Assembly: GCF_013141775.1 (NCBI RefSeq)
Contig: NZ_WHOB01000083.1
Coordinates: forward strand, 1-46,351
DNA: 46,351 nucleotides
Direction of reading: 5' to 3'
Source of the DNA: Paenibacillus phytohabitans
Lineage (GTDB): Bacteria; Bacillota; Bacilli; Paenibacillales; Paenibacillaceae
Shown here in pieces: positions 14,083 through 22,964 of the stretch. A program made the translations under genes and the position numbers. The notes under the pieces were generated by a model. It had not been told where the DNA came from. It saw only the letters and a list, made by a program, of their open reading frames with translations, and made no database searches. Positions within the stretch are counted from its first letter, which is position 1; the number at the start of each line of letters is the position of its first letter.

Positions 14083-16533
14083 TTATCGGGTCAGACGGAA
14101 TGTAATCGTCAAACATCTGGCAATGAACGCGGCAGCGTCATTGGCTTCCGCATCCTTGGCAGGAGCGCAGGAGCGCAAGGGCGGGACCGGTACGGATGCG
14201 CCGGGGCGCGGGGAATGCGGGACCGCGCCGGATGCGCCGGGGCGCGGCGATTGCGGGACCGCGCCGGATGCCCCAGGACGCGGGGGATTCGGGACCGCGC
14301 CGGATGCGCCGGGACGCGGGGGCTGCGGGTCCGCGCCGGATGCGCCCCGGCGCGGGGGATGCACGCGGGCGGCAAGCCCGCCCGCGCATCCGCTGTACGC
14401 CAGGGTTTCCCACTGGCGTACGAAGTCCCGGACGGCGGCGCGCAGCCGCCCGTCCTCAATGGCCAGGGAGTCTGCGTACTCCCTGGCGGTAACCCCGGGC
14501 AGCGGCGGCCCATACCGCGCCGCCAGCCCGTGCCAGGCCAGAGCGGCGGCGCGAAGCTGCCGCTCACGGCTTAATCTGCCGGCGCGGCGCACCGCCGGCA
14601 GCAGGGCCAGGCAACGCCGCCAGCGGATGGCGGCGGCCAGCCCCAGCGCCGCAGCGGCAAGCGGCGCCGGAGCTGTGCCGCCCGCCTGCGGCAGGGCGGC
14701 GGACAGAGCGTCCGCGAGCTGCGCAGCGGACATGCGGGCTCCCGGCGGCGCGGATGCAGCCGCCGGATTCGTCTCCGCCGCGCCTGCGGCAGCGGCGGAG
14801 GCAGCAGGCGTGGGGTCGAAGGGGACCCAGCCGGCGCCGGGGAAATAGACCTCGACCCAGGCGTGGGCATCGCCGCCGGTCACATTGTAGCGCTGCGGCA
14901 TGGAGCCGGCCACAAGCGTCCCCGGGCCGTAGCCCTGGACGTAACGGGCCGGTATGCCGCTGCTGCGCAGCAGGACCGTCATCGCCGTGGCGAAATGCAC
15001 GCAGTATCCCTGCCGGGTCCCGAAAAGGAAATCGTCGGCGAAGTCCGCACCGGGCGGCGGCACTCGGGTCTGCAGGGTGTAGGTGTAGCCGGTTTGCAAA
15101 TAATCTGCAACCGCAGCAGCGGCATCATAACGGTTAGCCGCAGCAGCAGTAAGCTGCTCTGCCAGAAGCTTCAACCGCTCCGGCACGGCTGCGGGGAGCT
15201 GCAAATACAGATTGCTCACCCGCTCAGGATCAATCCCCTGCAGCTTGCGCAGCACAACCGGATCACTTTCCGGAAGCACGGACTTCACCGTATATTCCGT
15301 TAACTTGGCGGACCCGGAGACCTCCGGCAGCCGGAAGCTGCTCTTCTCGCCGTTCGCAAGGACATAACCAAGCTGGCTCCCATCAGCCAGCCGGATATTC
15401 TGTACATCGACTGCCGTGCCTGCGCTGAAGAGAGGAAGCCCGCCGGATGAAGGCTTGGCGAACTGAATCCGCTGAATGAGCGGCGCTGGCCCGGCCGCTT
15501 CCGGCTCCGCAACCGGGAGGCTCGTTAAATTAAGCGGTTCATAGGACACCCCGCTTCTGATCCAGCGGCGGCCGTCATAATAAGCTATGCTTTCTCCCTG
15601 CCAGTAGGACGGACGGGCAGCCGTTACGCTAAAGACGGCCTCTCTGCTGGGCGACAAGGGCATTCCCAGCTCCCCGTCTCCCGCACTGTAACCGGTGCTG
15701 GCCGCCTGAGGTCCGGCAGATTCTCCGGGCCTTTGCGTTTCCGCCCAATTCTCCAGCTTGTTTAGAACCGGCTGCAGTGTAATGGGAACCACTGGCCGGG
15801 CACCAAGTCCCTGCCCGCCTATCCAGGCTGCCACCGTCACGGCCACCGCTGTAGAGAACGCCCATATTCCCCAGCGGGCGTAAGGAAGAGCGTGGCTTCC
15901 TGTCCGCTCCTGCAGACGGAGCAGTCCGCTTAATGACCGCATCCAGAGAATCAGCCCCGCTGAGACCAGTACATCACCGGACGTATCGACAGCATAGACC
16001 ATATCTAGCGCCAGCAGATATACCAGGGTTACACCTGTAAATAAGGTGATACTTCCCCTGTAAAGAGCCAGCTGCTGGACAGATGACACTAACAGGCCCC
16101 AGCCAAGCACCAGAATCAGCAGCCGGCTGTTCTCACTTAAGGCAGAAATCCGGCCTGACAGGAGCAGGAGGGCATCCTCACGGATATCTGCTGCATAGAG
16201 CCGCAGCCAAGCTGCCCCCTCCTGTGCCGCGCACAGGTAGAACCAGGTCAGGAAGATCAGGAGGAACTGCCCGCAGGCCTGCAGAAGGCGGGGAAGCTGA
16301 ATGCATCCCCATAACAGCAGTCCGGCAGCCGAGAGCATCAGGAGCTTCAGAAGCTCGGCGGTATCCGCCGATGCGGCCAGCCGCTTGAGCGGCAGCAGCC
16401 ACAGGGTGAACATCCCCATAATAGCCAAAGAGAACAGCCCGCGATAATACAGGGGACTGCTCTCCCTTTTATCGGCGAAGCTGTTCTCCGTACTTTCCGC
16501 TTCCGGCTGCCGGCTGCCCCCTGGAGAATTCAT
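14083..16533 (-). CDS. TgpA-like membrane transglutaminase (DUF3488/transglutaminase/DUF4129 type)
   Basis: This protein of about 816 residues has an N-terminal block of membrane helices (about 30-240), an extracytoplasmic transglutaminase-like domain and a further membrane segment before a cytoplasmic tail. The triad is visible at about C511 (QGYCVHFATA), H556 (GDAHAWVEV) and D574 (PFDPTP). Pseudomonas TgpA is the best known relative; its function in Firmicutes is unclear. The ATG at 16533 has GGGGG five bases upstream and leaves a 28-base gap after the DUF58 stop. An ATG at 16593, behind GGGGGCGGAG and inside the DUF58 gene, is a real alternative. The tail contains five 12-residue repeats (PRPGASGAVP-like, 14195-14363) encoded by very GC-rich DNA. 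The DUF58 partner just upstream is the usual neighbour; the MoxR ATPase often found with them is absent here. Confidence 0.85.
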   Translation of the reverse strand: MNSPGGSRQPEAESTENSFADKRESSPLYYRGLFSLAIMGMFTLWLLPLKRLAASADTAELLKLLMLSAAGLLLWGCIQLPRLLQACGQFLLIFLTWFYLCAAQEGAAWLRLYAADIREDALLLLSGRISALSENSRLLILVLGWGLLVSSVQQLALYRGSITLFTGVTLVYLLALDMVYAVDTSGDVLVSAGLILWMRSLSGLLRLQERTGSHALPYARWGIWAFSTAVAVTVAAWIGGQGLGARPVVPITLQPVLNKLENWAETQRPGESAGPQAASTGYSAGDGELGMPLSPSREAVFSVTAARPSYWQGESIAYYDGRRWIRSGVSYEPLNLTSLPVAEPEAAGPAPLIQRIQFAKPSSGGLPLFSAGTAVDVQNIRLADGSQLGYVLANGEKSSFRLPEVSGSAKLTEYTVKSVLPESDPVVLRKLQGIDPERVSNLYLQLPAAVPERLKLLAEQLTAAAANRYDAAAAVADYLQTGYTYTLQTRVPPPGADFADDFLFGTRQGYCVHFATAMTVLLRSSGIPARYVQGYGPGTLVAGSMPQRYNVTGGDAHAWVEVYFPGAGWVPFDPTPAASAAAAGAAETNPAAASAPPGARMSAAQLADALSAALPQAGGTAPAPLAAAALGLAAAIRWRRCLALLPAVRRAGRLSRERQLRAAALAWHGLAARYGPPLPGVTAREYADSLAIEDGRLRAAVRDFVRQWETLAYSGCAGGLAARVHPPRRGASGADPQPPRPGASGAVPNPPRPGASGAVPQSPRPGASGAVPHSPRPGASVPVPPLRSCAPAKDAEANDAAAFIARCLTITFRLTR
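14195..14363 (-). repeat. GC-rich 36-base tandem repeat inside the TgpA-like gene
   Basis: Units begin at 14195, 14231, 14267, 14303 and 14339, an exact 36-base period with about 4.7 copies. Each encodes 12 residues of the form PRPGASGAVPxS. GC content is far above that of the flanking genes. The array keeps the reading frame, so it is a coding repeat and not a CRISPR array. Confidence 0.9.
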
Positions 16534-16561
16534 AGGGCCCCCTAAGTCTGCTGGCGTAACC

Positions 16562-18061
16562 CTAGTGGGATGTCGGTTGGCCCGGATATCCATAATACTC
16601 CGCCCCCTTGTACCCTTGTGCAGGAGAGACATCGTTCAGACAATGGATCCGCGCACCGAGCCGCATCAGACTTCCGGCTATAGTGCCCGATGTACGCTGC
16701 TTGCCGCCGGAACCCGGGCTATACTTAACAGCCGGATAACTCTCTATTGGCTCAGGGAATCCTTCCCTGGCCTCCTTGGTTCCGGTTGAACTCCGTACCG
16801 GATCTTCCGCCGGTCCTCCCCCCGGAGAGGGCTGATCCCAGACATAATACAGCTCGACCTTAATTCCCTGGACCAAAAAGCGGGCAAGCGTCCGGGCAGA
16901 CTCTTCTTCAAGCCGGCCGGTAATGACAGACACCGTCATGCCGGGAATCCAGCCCCGCGAAGCATCCTCCAGCAGCCGGCTGAGACTCTGTGAGCCGGAT
17001 GGGGATATTTCCGTCAGCAGGTCTTGTACCCTGCCGGGGATTTGACCCAGGCCTTCATGTCTGGCCATCCCTTCCGGCCAGCCGCCGCTGAAGAGCTGCA
17101 GGTAACTGCTGGAACGTTCGGCAGAGAGAAGCAGTCCCATTGCCGCCGACACCGCCCGTTCAAAAGCAGGCATAACCGTTCCGCGCTGCCCGCGCGGTAC
17201 CAAGGCACCGTAAGGAACCTCATAATCCTCCGGAGAGTTCGCAAGCACGATACAGGTCATTTGCCCGGCTTCCCGTTCAGGTACTCTGCTCTGCAGGGTT
17301 CCCTTGCGTGCGCTGTTCTTCCAGTGAATCCGGCTAAGCGGATCACCGGGAGCATAGTCACGGATATCCGCTGCTTCTGCACTGCCCTGCTTCCCCCGTC
17401 CGGGAAGCATCCGGTCTCCCGGCATTACACGGTTATCCGGCAAGCTGCCGGCCAGATACAGCGCCTTCGGGAGCACCTTGAAGCTCTCCTTGCCGCCCGG
17501 CTGACAGCCGCCTGTGAACAAACCAGGCAGATCCCCCCAGGTGACACCGCAGCCGTAAAGCTGGTGGACCCCTCTGGGAACAGACTTCAGTTCATACGAA
17601 TAAGTGAAGGAGCGCCGGAATCCGGGAAACAGCAGCTCCTGATGGCTGCCTTCACTCCAGTAATCGGCAACAACTATCCACGGAAGCGGGATCTTGGAGA
17701 CAAAGCTGATCTGTACCTTAACGGTAACGGTATCCCCGGCCGACGGGCGTGCAGGAGTTATTGTGCGGAGAACGGCTACCCGCCGTGGACCGCAGAGATG
17801 CATAAGCAGCCCGCCGGACATTACAATTATGCCAGCCGTCAGAAGCAGCAGCAGTGATTCTCCGCCCCGCCACAGATATAACCCTAAGACTGCTGCGGTT
17901 AAAAGCAGCATCCGCGCCCACTCCTGTACAGTGCTGCGGACACGCCGGCGGGACAGGAACCCAGCCGCAGATTTTCCGGAACTATTCCGCTTTTCATGCT
18001 CATATTTGATCTGATCTATCAATGATGAAGAGGACAAGGATGACACCCTTCTTTCGGTCAT
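16562..18061 (-). CDS. DUF58 domain protein
   Basis: This 499-residue protein has two membrane segments near residues 50-95 and then a soluble region carrying the DUF58 signature: AEAADIRDYAPGDPLSRIHW followed by KNSARKGTLQSR. DUF58 proteins have a von Willebrand A-like fold and are commonly encoded with MoxR ATPases and TgpA-type transglutaminases. Their biochemical role is not established. The ATG has GGGGGAG seven bases upstream. The gene ends 28 bases before the TgpA-like start, and the two are probably one operon. The last about 60 residues are of low complexity. Confidence 0.88.
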   Translation of the reverse strand: MTERRVSSLSSSSLIDQIKYEHEKRNSSGKSAAGFLSRRRVRSTVQEWARMLLLTAAVLGLYLWRGGESLLLLLTAGIIVMSGGLLMHLCGPRRVAVLRTITPARPSAGDTVTVKVQISFVSKIPLPWIVVADYWSEGSHQELLFPGFRRSFTYSYELKSVPRGVHQLYGCGVTWGDLPGLFTGGCQPGGKESFKVLPKALYLAGSLPDNRVMPGDRMLPGRGKQGSAEAADIRDYAPGDPLSRIHWKNSARKGTLQSRVPEREAGQMTCIVLANSPEDYEVPYGALVPRGQRGTVMPAFERAVSAAMGLLLSAERSSSYLQLFSGGWPEGMARHEGLGQIPGRVQDLLTEISPSGSQSLSRLLEDASRGWIPGMTVSVITGRLEEESARTLARFLVQGIKVELYYVWDQPSPGGGPAEDPVRSSTGTKEAREGFPEPIESYPAVKYSPGSGGKQRTSGTIAGSLMRLGARIHCLNDVSPAQGYKGAEYYGYPGQPTSH

Positions 18062-18220
18062 AGACTAGCTCCCCCGCCTGCCCGCAATATCACTGGCTAT
18101 TCGGCTTCCGGGAGCCTATTACTATCTATTCTTCCCATCAAAAAGGGTGCCCAGACATTCAGCGAATTCTTTTTAGCCCCGCCTCTCCCGGCTATTTATA
18201 TCAACGGCTGACACATCGGT

Positions 18221-19642
18221 TCAAAGTGCCTTCACTCTGCGTTCTTCTACGTTTACACTGGCCGCAAGCGGCGGATGTCCTGTAGCTTCGAGCAAATCCC
18301 GCAGGGATACCCATAGGGAAGAACCAATGAGCTGTATCTCTGCAGTCTTGAGCTCCACCGCACCGTCCGGCTGGACGACTTCCATCTGCTGTTTCTTTGA
18401 ATTTACAGTCACTGTCCGCCCATTCCAGCTTACCAGTCCGCTGCGGGTAGCCGTATCCCAGCCGACTTGCCCGCCCAGCCGCTCCACGGCGGTACGGAGA
18501 GGCACGAAATATTGCCCGTTTCTAAGGTTGTACTCTCCAGGCTTCAGGATGGTTTCCAGCCTGCCTACCTCCAGAGCAAGCGGTTTGCCGGGTGCAAACA
18601 GTTCAGCATTCGGAACAATATTCGCCGAGATCCAGGCTTTGGACGGCTTCACCCGCTGCAGTGCCGCTGCCTGAGCCGACACTCTGAACTGTACCGGCTC
18701 ACTCTGCGCATTAAGTAAGCCGAATTCATAACCGGCGGCTTTGTAGCGTTCAATAATGGCGGGCAGCGCCTTGGCACTCTGCTCATGGCCCGACCCGTCA
18801 TGCAGCAGCAGGACAACACTCCGGGAGTCCAGATCAGCAACCGAATGCTGCAGGATCTCTGCGGCGGGCACTCCCCGGCGGCTGGAGTCTCCGCTGTCTA
18901 CAGTCCAGTCCATCACCTCATAGCCCGCCTGCTTCAGCAGATAAAAATAAGTATTGTCAAAATGGCCAAAGGTACCTCCCGGTGCACGGACCAGCTGCGG
19001 ACGAACCCCTGTAATGCCTCTGACCGTTTCCTCTGTCTGTTTGATCTGACGCCAGAACTCCGTGAATCCGCTATAGAGATCATGATAATTATGGTTATAG
19101 GTATGATTGCCGATGGCATGCCCCTGCTCCCAGATGGCATTGACCAGCTCGGGGCGGCTGGCAGCTTGCTCCCCCAGCACGAAGAAGGTAGCCTTCACTC
19201 CCTGCTCCTGCAATATCTGGAGCACCCGGGGAGTAACCGCACTTGGCCCGTCATCGAATGTAAGGTAGACGACCCGTGTTGCCTTGCTGCTCTTGGCTTC
19301 CTGATTAGATGTGCCCGCAGCGGCGGATACTTTCTGTAGGGTAGAAGCCTGCGGATCGGTGGCAAGTGTATAAGCTGAACCCCCTGAACCGTGGGGCTGC
19401 AGCGGCTCTGCTTCAGCATTCTTGACTGCAGCCGGCGGCAAATCTTGCACCGGGACTTCCGGAGGATTATTCTTAGAGAGTAAAGATGCTGCACTGCCTG
19501 CTTCAGCCTGCAGGGAGAAGGTCCTCCATGAAGCCGGGGATTGCCCCTTGCCCCCAAGGGCTGACATACTTAGAAGCACTGCCATAACAAGCAACCCGCG
19601 GATCATAACCCGGCGGATAGGATTTTCCCGGCTTTCCTTCAT
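18221..19642 (-). CDS. Secreted polysaccharide deacetylase with copper-amine-oxidase-like domain
   Basis: This 473-residue protein has a hydrophobic signal or anchor (about 15-33) and a linker, then a NodB-type deacetylase domain (about 120-310). Motif 1 is YLTFDDGPS, motif 2 is HAIGNHTYNH (metal-binding His pair) and motif 3 is VRAPGGTFG. Such enzymes remove acetyl groups from peptidoglycan or other cell-surface polysaccharides. The C-terminal about 110 residues (NGQYFVPLRTAVERLGGQVG) match the copper amine oxidase N-terminal domain common in Paenibacillus and relatives. The start is the ATG at 19642, because GGAGG lies eight bases upstream; the ATG at 19660 contains that site within its codons. 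It is divergent from dedA. Confidence 0.9.
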   Translation of the reverse strand: MKESRENPIRRVMIRGLLVMAVLLSMSALGGKGQSPASWRTFSLQAEAGSAASLLSKNNPPEVPVQDLPPAAVKNAEAEPLQPHGSGGSAYTLATDPQASTLQKVSAAAGTSNQEAKSSKATRVVYLTFDDGPSAVTPRVLQILQEQGVKATFFVLGEQAASRPELVNAIWEQGHAIGNHTYNHNYHDLYSGFTEFWRQIKQTEETVRGITGVRPQLVRAPGGTFGHFDNTYFYLLKQAGYEVMDWTVDSGDSSRRGVPAAEILQHSVADLDSRSVVLLLHDGSGHEQSAKALPAIIERYKAAGYEFGLLNAQSEPVQFRVSAQAAALQRVKPSKAWISANIVPNAELFAPGKPLALEVGRLETILKPGEYNLRNGQYFVPLRTAVERLGGQVGWDTATRSGLVSWNGRTVTVNSKKQQMEVVQPDGAVELKTAEIQLIGSSLWVSLRDLLEATGHPPLAASVNVEERRVKAL

Positions 19643-19751
19643 CTTCTCTACCTCCAGCATTCTATTGGCGCTTTCACGCCATTTGGTAGATTGTATGAAG
19701 ACAAGCTTCAGAATAGAATCAGGCGCGCCGCCTTCGGAGAGTGATGAATGT

Positions 19752-20438
19752 ATGGAAATGCTGAAATGGATACAGGAATTGTTCGCCAGCTATGGATATA
19801 GCGTATTGTTCTTTGGGCTTTTGCTGGAATTCATTGCTCTTCCCTTTCCCGGAGAGACTACCATGGCCTTCGCCGGGTTTCTGTCCTATACCGGGAGGCT
19901 GGATTTCTTCACGCTGGTTATCGTAGCTTTTGCAGGGACCACAGTTGGCATGACCATTACTTATTTCATTGGGCTTAGGGCCGGGCTGCCCTTCATCCAG
20001 CGTTACGGCAAATGGTTCATGTTCTCTCCGGCCAAGCTGGAAAAGACCCAGCGCTGGTTCGAGCGGTACGGCAGCGTGCTGATCTCCATCGGTTACTTCG
20101 TCCCGGGCGTCCGCCATTTCACCGGCTACTTCGCCGGTATTATCGCACTGCCTTTCCGCAAATTCGCAATGTACGCCTATGGCGGCGCCTTGTTCTGGGT
20201 ACTGTTATTCCTGGGTATCGGCAAAATCTTCGGACCGCAGTGGATGGGCATTTTCCACTTAATCGAAACCTACGCCCTCTGGATTGCCCTCTTCGCCGCA
20301 GCCATTGCTGCGCTGATTGTGATATACCGTTACCGGAATGCCATCCTTCTCCGGCTGTCCCGGCGCAAATCCGCTGCTGCGCTGGAGACGAAGGTCAAAG
20401 TCAAGGTCAAGGTCAAAGAAACCTCCAAGAGCCGCTGA
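19752..20438 (+). CDS. DedA family membrane protein
   Basis: This protein of about 228 residues has the DedA/SNARE-associated signature: LEFIALPFPGETTMAFAGFL near residues 26-45 and then RYGSVLISIGYFVPGVRHF. The last pattern, with its Arg, is conserved in the family. DedA proteins are needed for envelope homeostasis, and some members flip undecaprenyl phosphate or phosphatidylethanolamine. The ATG at 19752 is chosen from GGAGAG upstream and from the fact that the protein proper begins there; an in-frame ATG follows at 19758. The C-terminus ends in a KVKVKVKVK run encoded by AAGGTC hexamer repeats (20391-20418). It is convergent with the MFS gene that ends at 20452. Confidence 0.9.
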   Translation: MEMLKWIQELFASYGYSVLFFGLLLEFIALPFPGETTMAFAGFLSYTGRLDFFTLVIVAFAGTTVGMTITYFIGLRAGLPFIQRYGKWFMFSPAKLEKTQRWFERYGSVLISIGYFVPGVRHFTGYFAGIIALPFRKFAMYAYGGALFWVLLFLGIGKIFGPQWMGIFHLIETYALWIALFAAAIAALIVIYRYRNAILLRLSRRKSAAALETKVKVKVKVKETSKSR

Positions 20439-20451
20439 TTCTTTCAGATCA

Positions 20452-21729
20452 TTAAGGCCGGGACTCCCTGTACCGCTTATTCCATTTGCTGCGCAGCAGG
20501 TAATAACCTCCCAGCAGCAGCGCAATCGCAGCAAAACCTGCCCCGCCCGCGAATCCCAGCATTCTGGGCTCCACATCATCAAGCATCCAGCCTGCCCCTA
20601 GCATGGACAGACCCAGCAAGGTTCCGCTTACTGCCGCCAGCAGGCCGAATACGGCCGGCTGCAGCGCAGGCGGCGTTTCTCTCATCACCAGCGTATCCAG
20701 ACAGGCATTGCCAATCCCTCCGGCCAACGATAACAGAATGTACAGCAGAAATGCTGCAGCGAAATGACCGCTGCTGCTAATCATCATGAGCAGAATGCCC
20801 TCGAGCAGCAGACCGCCCAGTGCTACCGCTAAGAGCCTTTTGCGGAATAAACGCCCGGCAAAGAAACTCAGGCTGAGCCCGATGCCAAGTGCTGCGTAGA
20901 ACGCCCCCACTCCGCTGTCTCCCGCATGAAATACCTGCACAGCATATACGCTGATCAGCACATTATCCCAGCCATTGATCACCGGCACCAGCAATTCATA
21001 ACAGAGCACAATCTGCAGTGCCAGACTGCCTCCAAGGACTGTGCGCAGCGCCCGCCGCCGTGTCCTTTTGACAGACAAGCCTATGGTATGGTTTCCGCCT
21101 TCAGCATGCGGTGTTGACTCCCGGCCGGCGTCTCCGGCAAGTGCCTGCTTGGGATAATGAATCCCCCTTATCAGCAGTCCGGCCGCCAGGAACGACACAG
21201 CATTCATAACAAAGGCCATGTCCGGACCGAAATACAGCGAGACAATCCCTCCCGTAAAGGCGCCAAGAATCAGCACGCAGCCGTTCAAAAGCTGTTCCAG
21301 CCCGTTGATCCGCAGCAAATCCTCCGGCGCTGCCAGCAGCGGGATGGAAGATTTGCGCACCGGACTATAGATGGCTTCACCCGCTGCCATCACAAAGCTG
21401 CCGGCATACACCAGCCACAGCATATGCTCCCCGTCTACCCAGAGCAAGGACAAGGCTACCGGGACACGCAGGAAATCCACAGCCATCATGATTGTTGTGC
21501 GCGGCAGTCTGCCAGCCAGTAACCCTCCAAGCGGTGCCATGAACAGATAAGGCAGCACCCGCACGCCAAGCGATATCCCTACGGCCATACCCGACCCGGT
21601 CAAATGAAGAACCAGGGCCAGCATAGCAATACTGCTGAAACGGTCGCCGATACCATTGATTAACCCGGCTGCAAACAGCCTTTGATAGCCTTTATTGCAT
21701 CCCGCAAGTGATCCTGCATTTGTGCTCAT
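20452..21729 (-). CDS. MFS transporter (MFS_3-type exporter)
   Basis: This 425-residue protein has about 12 membrane helices. The opening YQRLFAAGLINGIGDRFSSI and the loop LGGLLAGRLPRTTIMMAVDF fit the MFS_3 group, which includes macrolide and enterobactin exporters. The substrate cannot be told. A cytoplasmic loop near residues 195-225 separates the two halves. The gene is divergent from a WYL-type regulator, with 133 bases between the starts, and is probably its target. It ends 13 bases from dedA, facing it. Confidence 0.85.
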   Translation of the reverse strand: MSTNAGSLAGCNKGYQRLFAAGLINGIGDRFSSIAMLALVLHLTGSGMAVGISLGVRVLPYLFMAPLGGLLAGRLPRTTIMMAVDFLRVPVALSLLWVDGEHMLWLVYAGSFVMAAGEAIYSPVRKSSIPLLAAPEDLLRINGLEQLLNGCVLILGAFTGGIVSLYFGPDMAFVMNAVSFLAAGLLIRGIHYPKQALAGDAGRESTPHAEGGNHTIGLSVKRTRRRALRTVLGGSLALQIVLCYELLVPVINGWDNVLISVYAVQVFHAGDSGVGAFYAALGIGLSLSFFAGRLFRKRLLAVALGGLLLEGILLMMISSSGHFAAAFLLYILLSLAGGIGNACLDTLVMRETPPALQPAVFGLLAAVSGTLLGLSMLGAGWMLDDVEPRMLGFAGGAGFAAIALLLGGYYLLRSKWNKRYRESRP

Positions 21730-21759
21730 AATATTAGCCCCTCATTAAATTATATAAAT

Positions 21760-21771
21760 ATCTAATTAGAT
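21760..21771. promoter_or_regulatory. Candidate operator between the MFS gene and its divergent regulator
   Basis: ATCTAATTAGAT is a perfect 12-base palindrome in an AT-rich stretch just upstream of the MFS start. The divergent regulator could bind here. This is inferred from symmetry and position only. Confidence 0.4.
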
Positions 21772-21862
21772 GATAATATAACATGCAATTTGGAGCAATG
21801 CTTTATTTCAGACAATTTGCTAAGCTTAGACCATTAACCTGAAAGAAAGCAGGTGCATTTCT

Positions 21863-22834
21863 GTGAAAATAGACCGTCTCCTCTCCATTGTCATCCTGCT
21901 GCTGAACCGCCCGCTGATTCAGGCCAAGGAGCTGGCCGATATGTTCGAAGTCTCCGTACGCACCATCTACCGCGATATAGACAGCATTAATACCGCAGGT
22001 ATTCCCGTCGTCACATATCAGGGGGCCGGGGGCGGTATCGGCCTTATGCAAGGCTACCGGCTGGACCGCAATGTTCTGTCTGAGCGTGAGCTGGCCGATA
22101 TCTTCGGCGCACTGCAAAGCGTCTCTTCTTATGGCGGTGAAGGGCACCAGCTGTTAATGGAGAAAATCAGCAGTGTGATCCCGCCTTCCCAGACTGCCGC
22201 CTTCCGCAGCAAAACCACCCAGATGATCGTTGATCTCTCCCCTTGGGGACTGATGGGCCCTTTGGAGGAGCGGATCAGCCTTCTTAAAGAGGCGCTGGAG
22301 GAAAATACCGTCATCGCCTTCGAATATATCTCGGCCGAAGGCCGGGCAAGCACGCGTACCGTTGAACCCTACACCCTTGTACTCAAAGGACAAAGCTGGT
22401 ACTTATACGGCTTCTGCACAGAACGCCGGGATTTCCGGCTCTTCAAGCTGCTGCGGATGAAAGCGCTGGTGAAGGAGAAGCGGCATTATACCCGCCAGGA
22501 TCTTCCGCTGAAGGAGCTGCCCTGGACGGACGGCTGGAAAGAACCGCAGCATATCCAGCCGATCCGGCTGCACTTTGCACCGGAAGGCAGGCATCTTGCG
22601 GAAGAGTATTTCGACTCTGAGGAGCTTCAGCAGGATAGCAGCGGCGGGTATACCCTTACCGTAAGTTATCCCGAGAACGATTGGCTGTACGGCTTCCTGC
22701 TAAGCTTCGGAACCGTGCTGGAGGTGCTTGAGCCGGAACATATCCGCCGGAGAATAGGCGAGCTGGCCGGAGGCGTTGCTGCCAAATACGCCTCCAGCCT
22801 CCCGCAGCCGCAGCCGGCACACCCTGCTGAATAA
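21863..22834 (+). CDS. WYL domain transcriptional regulator (YafY/DeoR-like HTH)
   Basis: This 323-residue protein has an N-terminal winged helix (about 1-60; ADMFEVSVRTIYRDIDSIN) followed by a WYL domain with RTVEPYTLVLKGQSWYLYGF (about 163-182) and a C-terminal WCX extension. WYL regulators sense ligands, sometimes nucleotides or single-stranded DNA, and act as repressors or activators. The start is GTG (21863) after AGCAGGTG. The divergent MFS exporter is the likely target, as in many YafY-exporter pairs. Confidence 0.9.
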   Translation: MKIDRLLSIVILLLNRPLIQAKELADMFEVSVRTIYRDIDSINTAGIPVVTYQGAGGGIGLMQGYRLDRNVLSERELADIFGALQSVSSYGGEGHQLLMEKISSVIPPSQTAAFRSKTTQMIVDLSPWGLMGPLEERISLLKEALEENTVIAFEYISAEGRASTRTVEPYTLVLKGQSWYLYGFCTERRDFRLFKLLRMKALVKEKRHYTRQDLPLKELPWTDGWKEPQHIQPIRLHFAPEGRHLAEEYFDSEELQQDSSGGYTLTVSYPENDWLYGFLLSFGTVLEVLEPEHIRRRIGELAGGVAAKYASSLPQPQPAHPAE

Positions 22835-22964
22835 AGAAGGGAATGCTATCTTTTTTCCATAACCCGCACATGAACCTGAATCTATGCTGTCAGGTTTGCC
22901 GGCTTATACTGGACCGGAAAAGGCGGCAACACCGCCTGAACCAGAACCCTGAGGAGTGTGCACT

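Noticed and set aside
14195..14363. CRISPR-like array because of the exact 36-base period
   Set aside because: There are no unique spacers, the whole unit repeats, the period keeps the reading frame and no cas genes are near.
14066..14848. Plus-strand open frames of up to 260 codons opposite the TgpA-like gene
   Set aside because: They result from the extreme GC content and repeats of the coding strand. The products are low-complexity Ala/Arg/Pro sequences without a family signature, and the minus-strand frame carries the conserved transglutaminase motifs.
19422..19751. Extended start for DedA at 19422
   Set aside because: The extra 110 residues overlap the divergent deacetylase gene and the shared promoter region, and DedA proteins begin just before the first helix at 19752.
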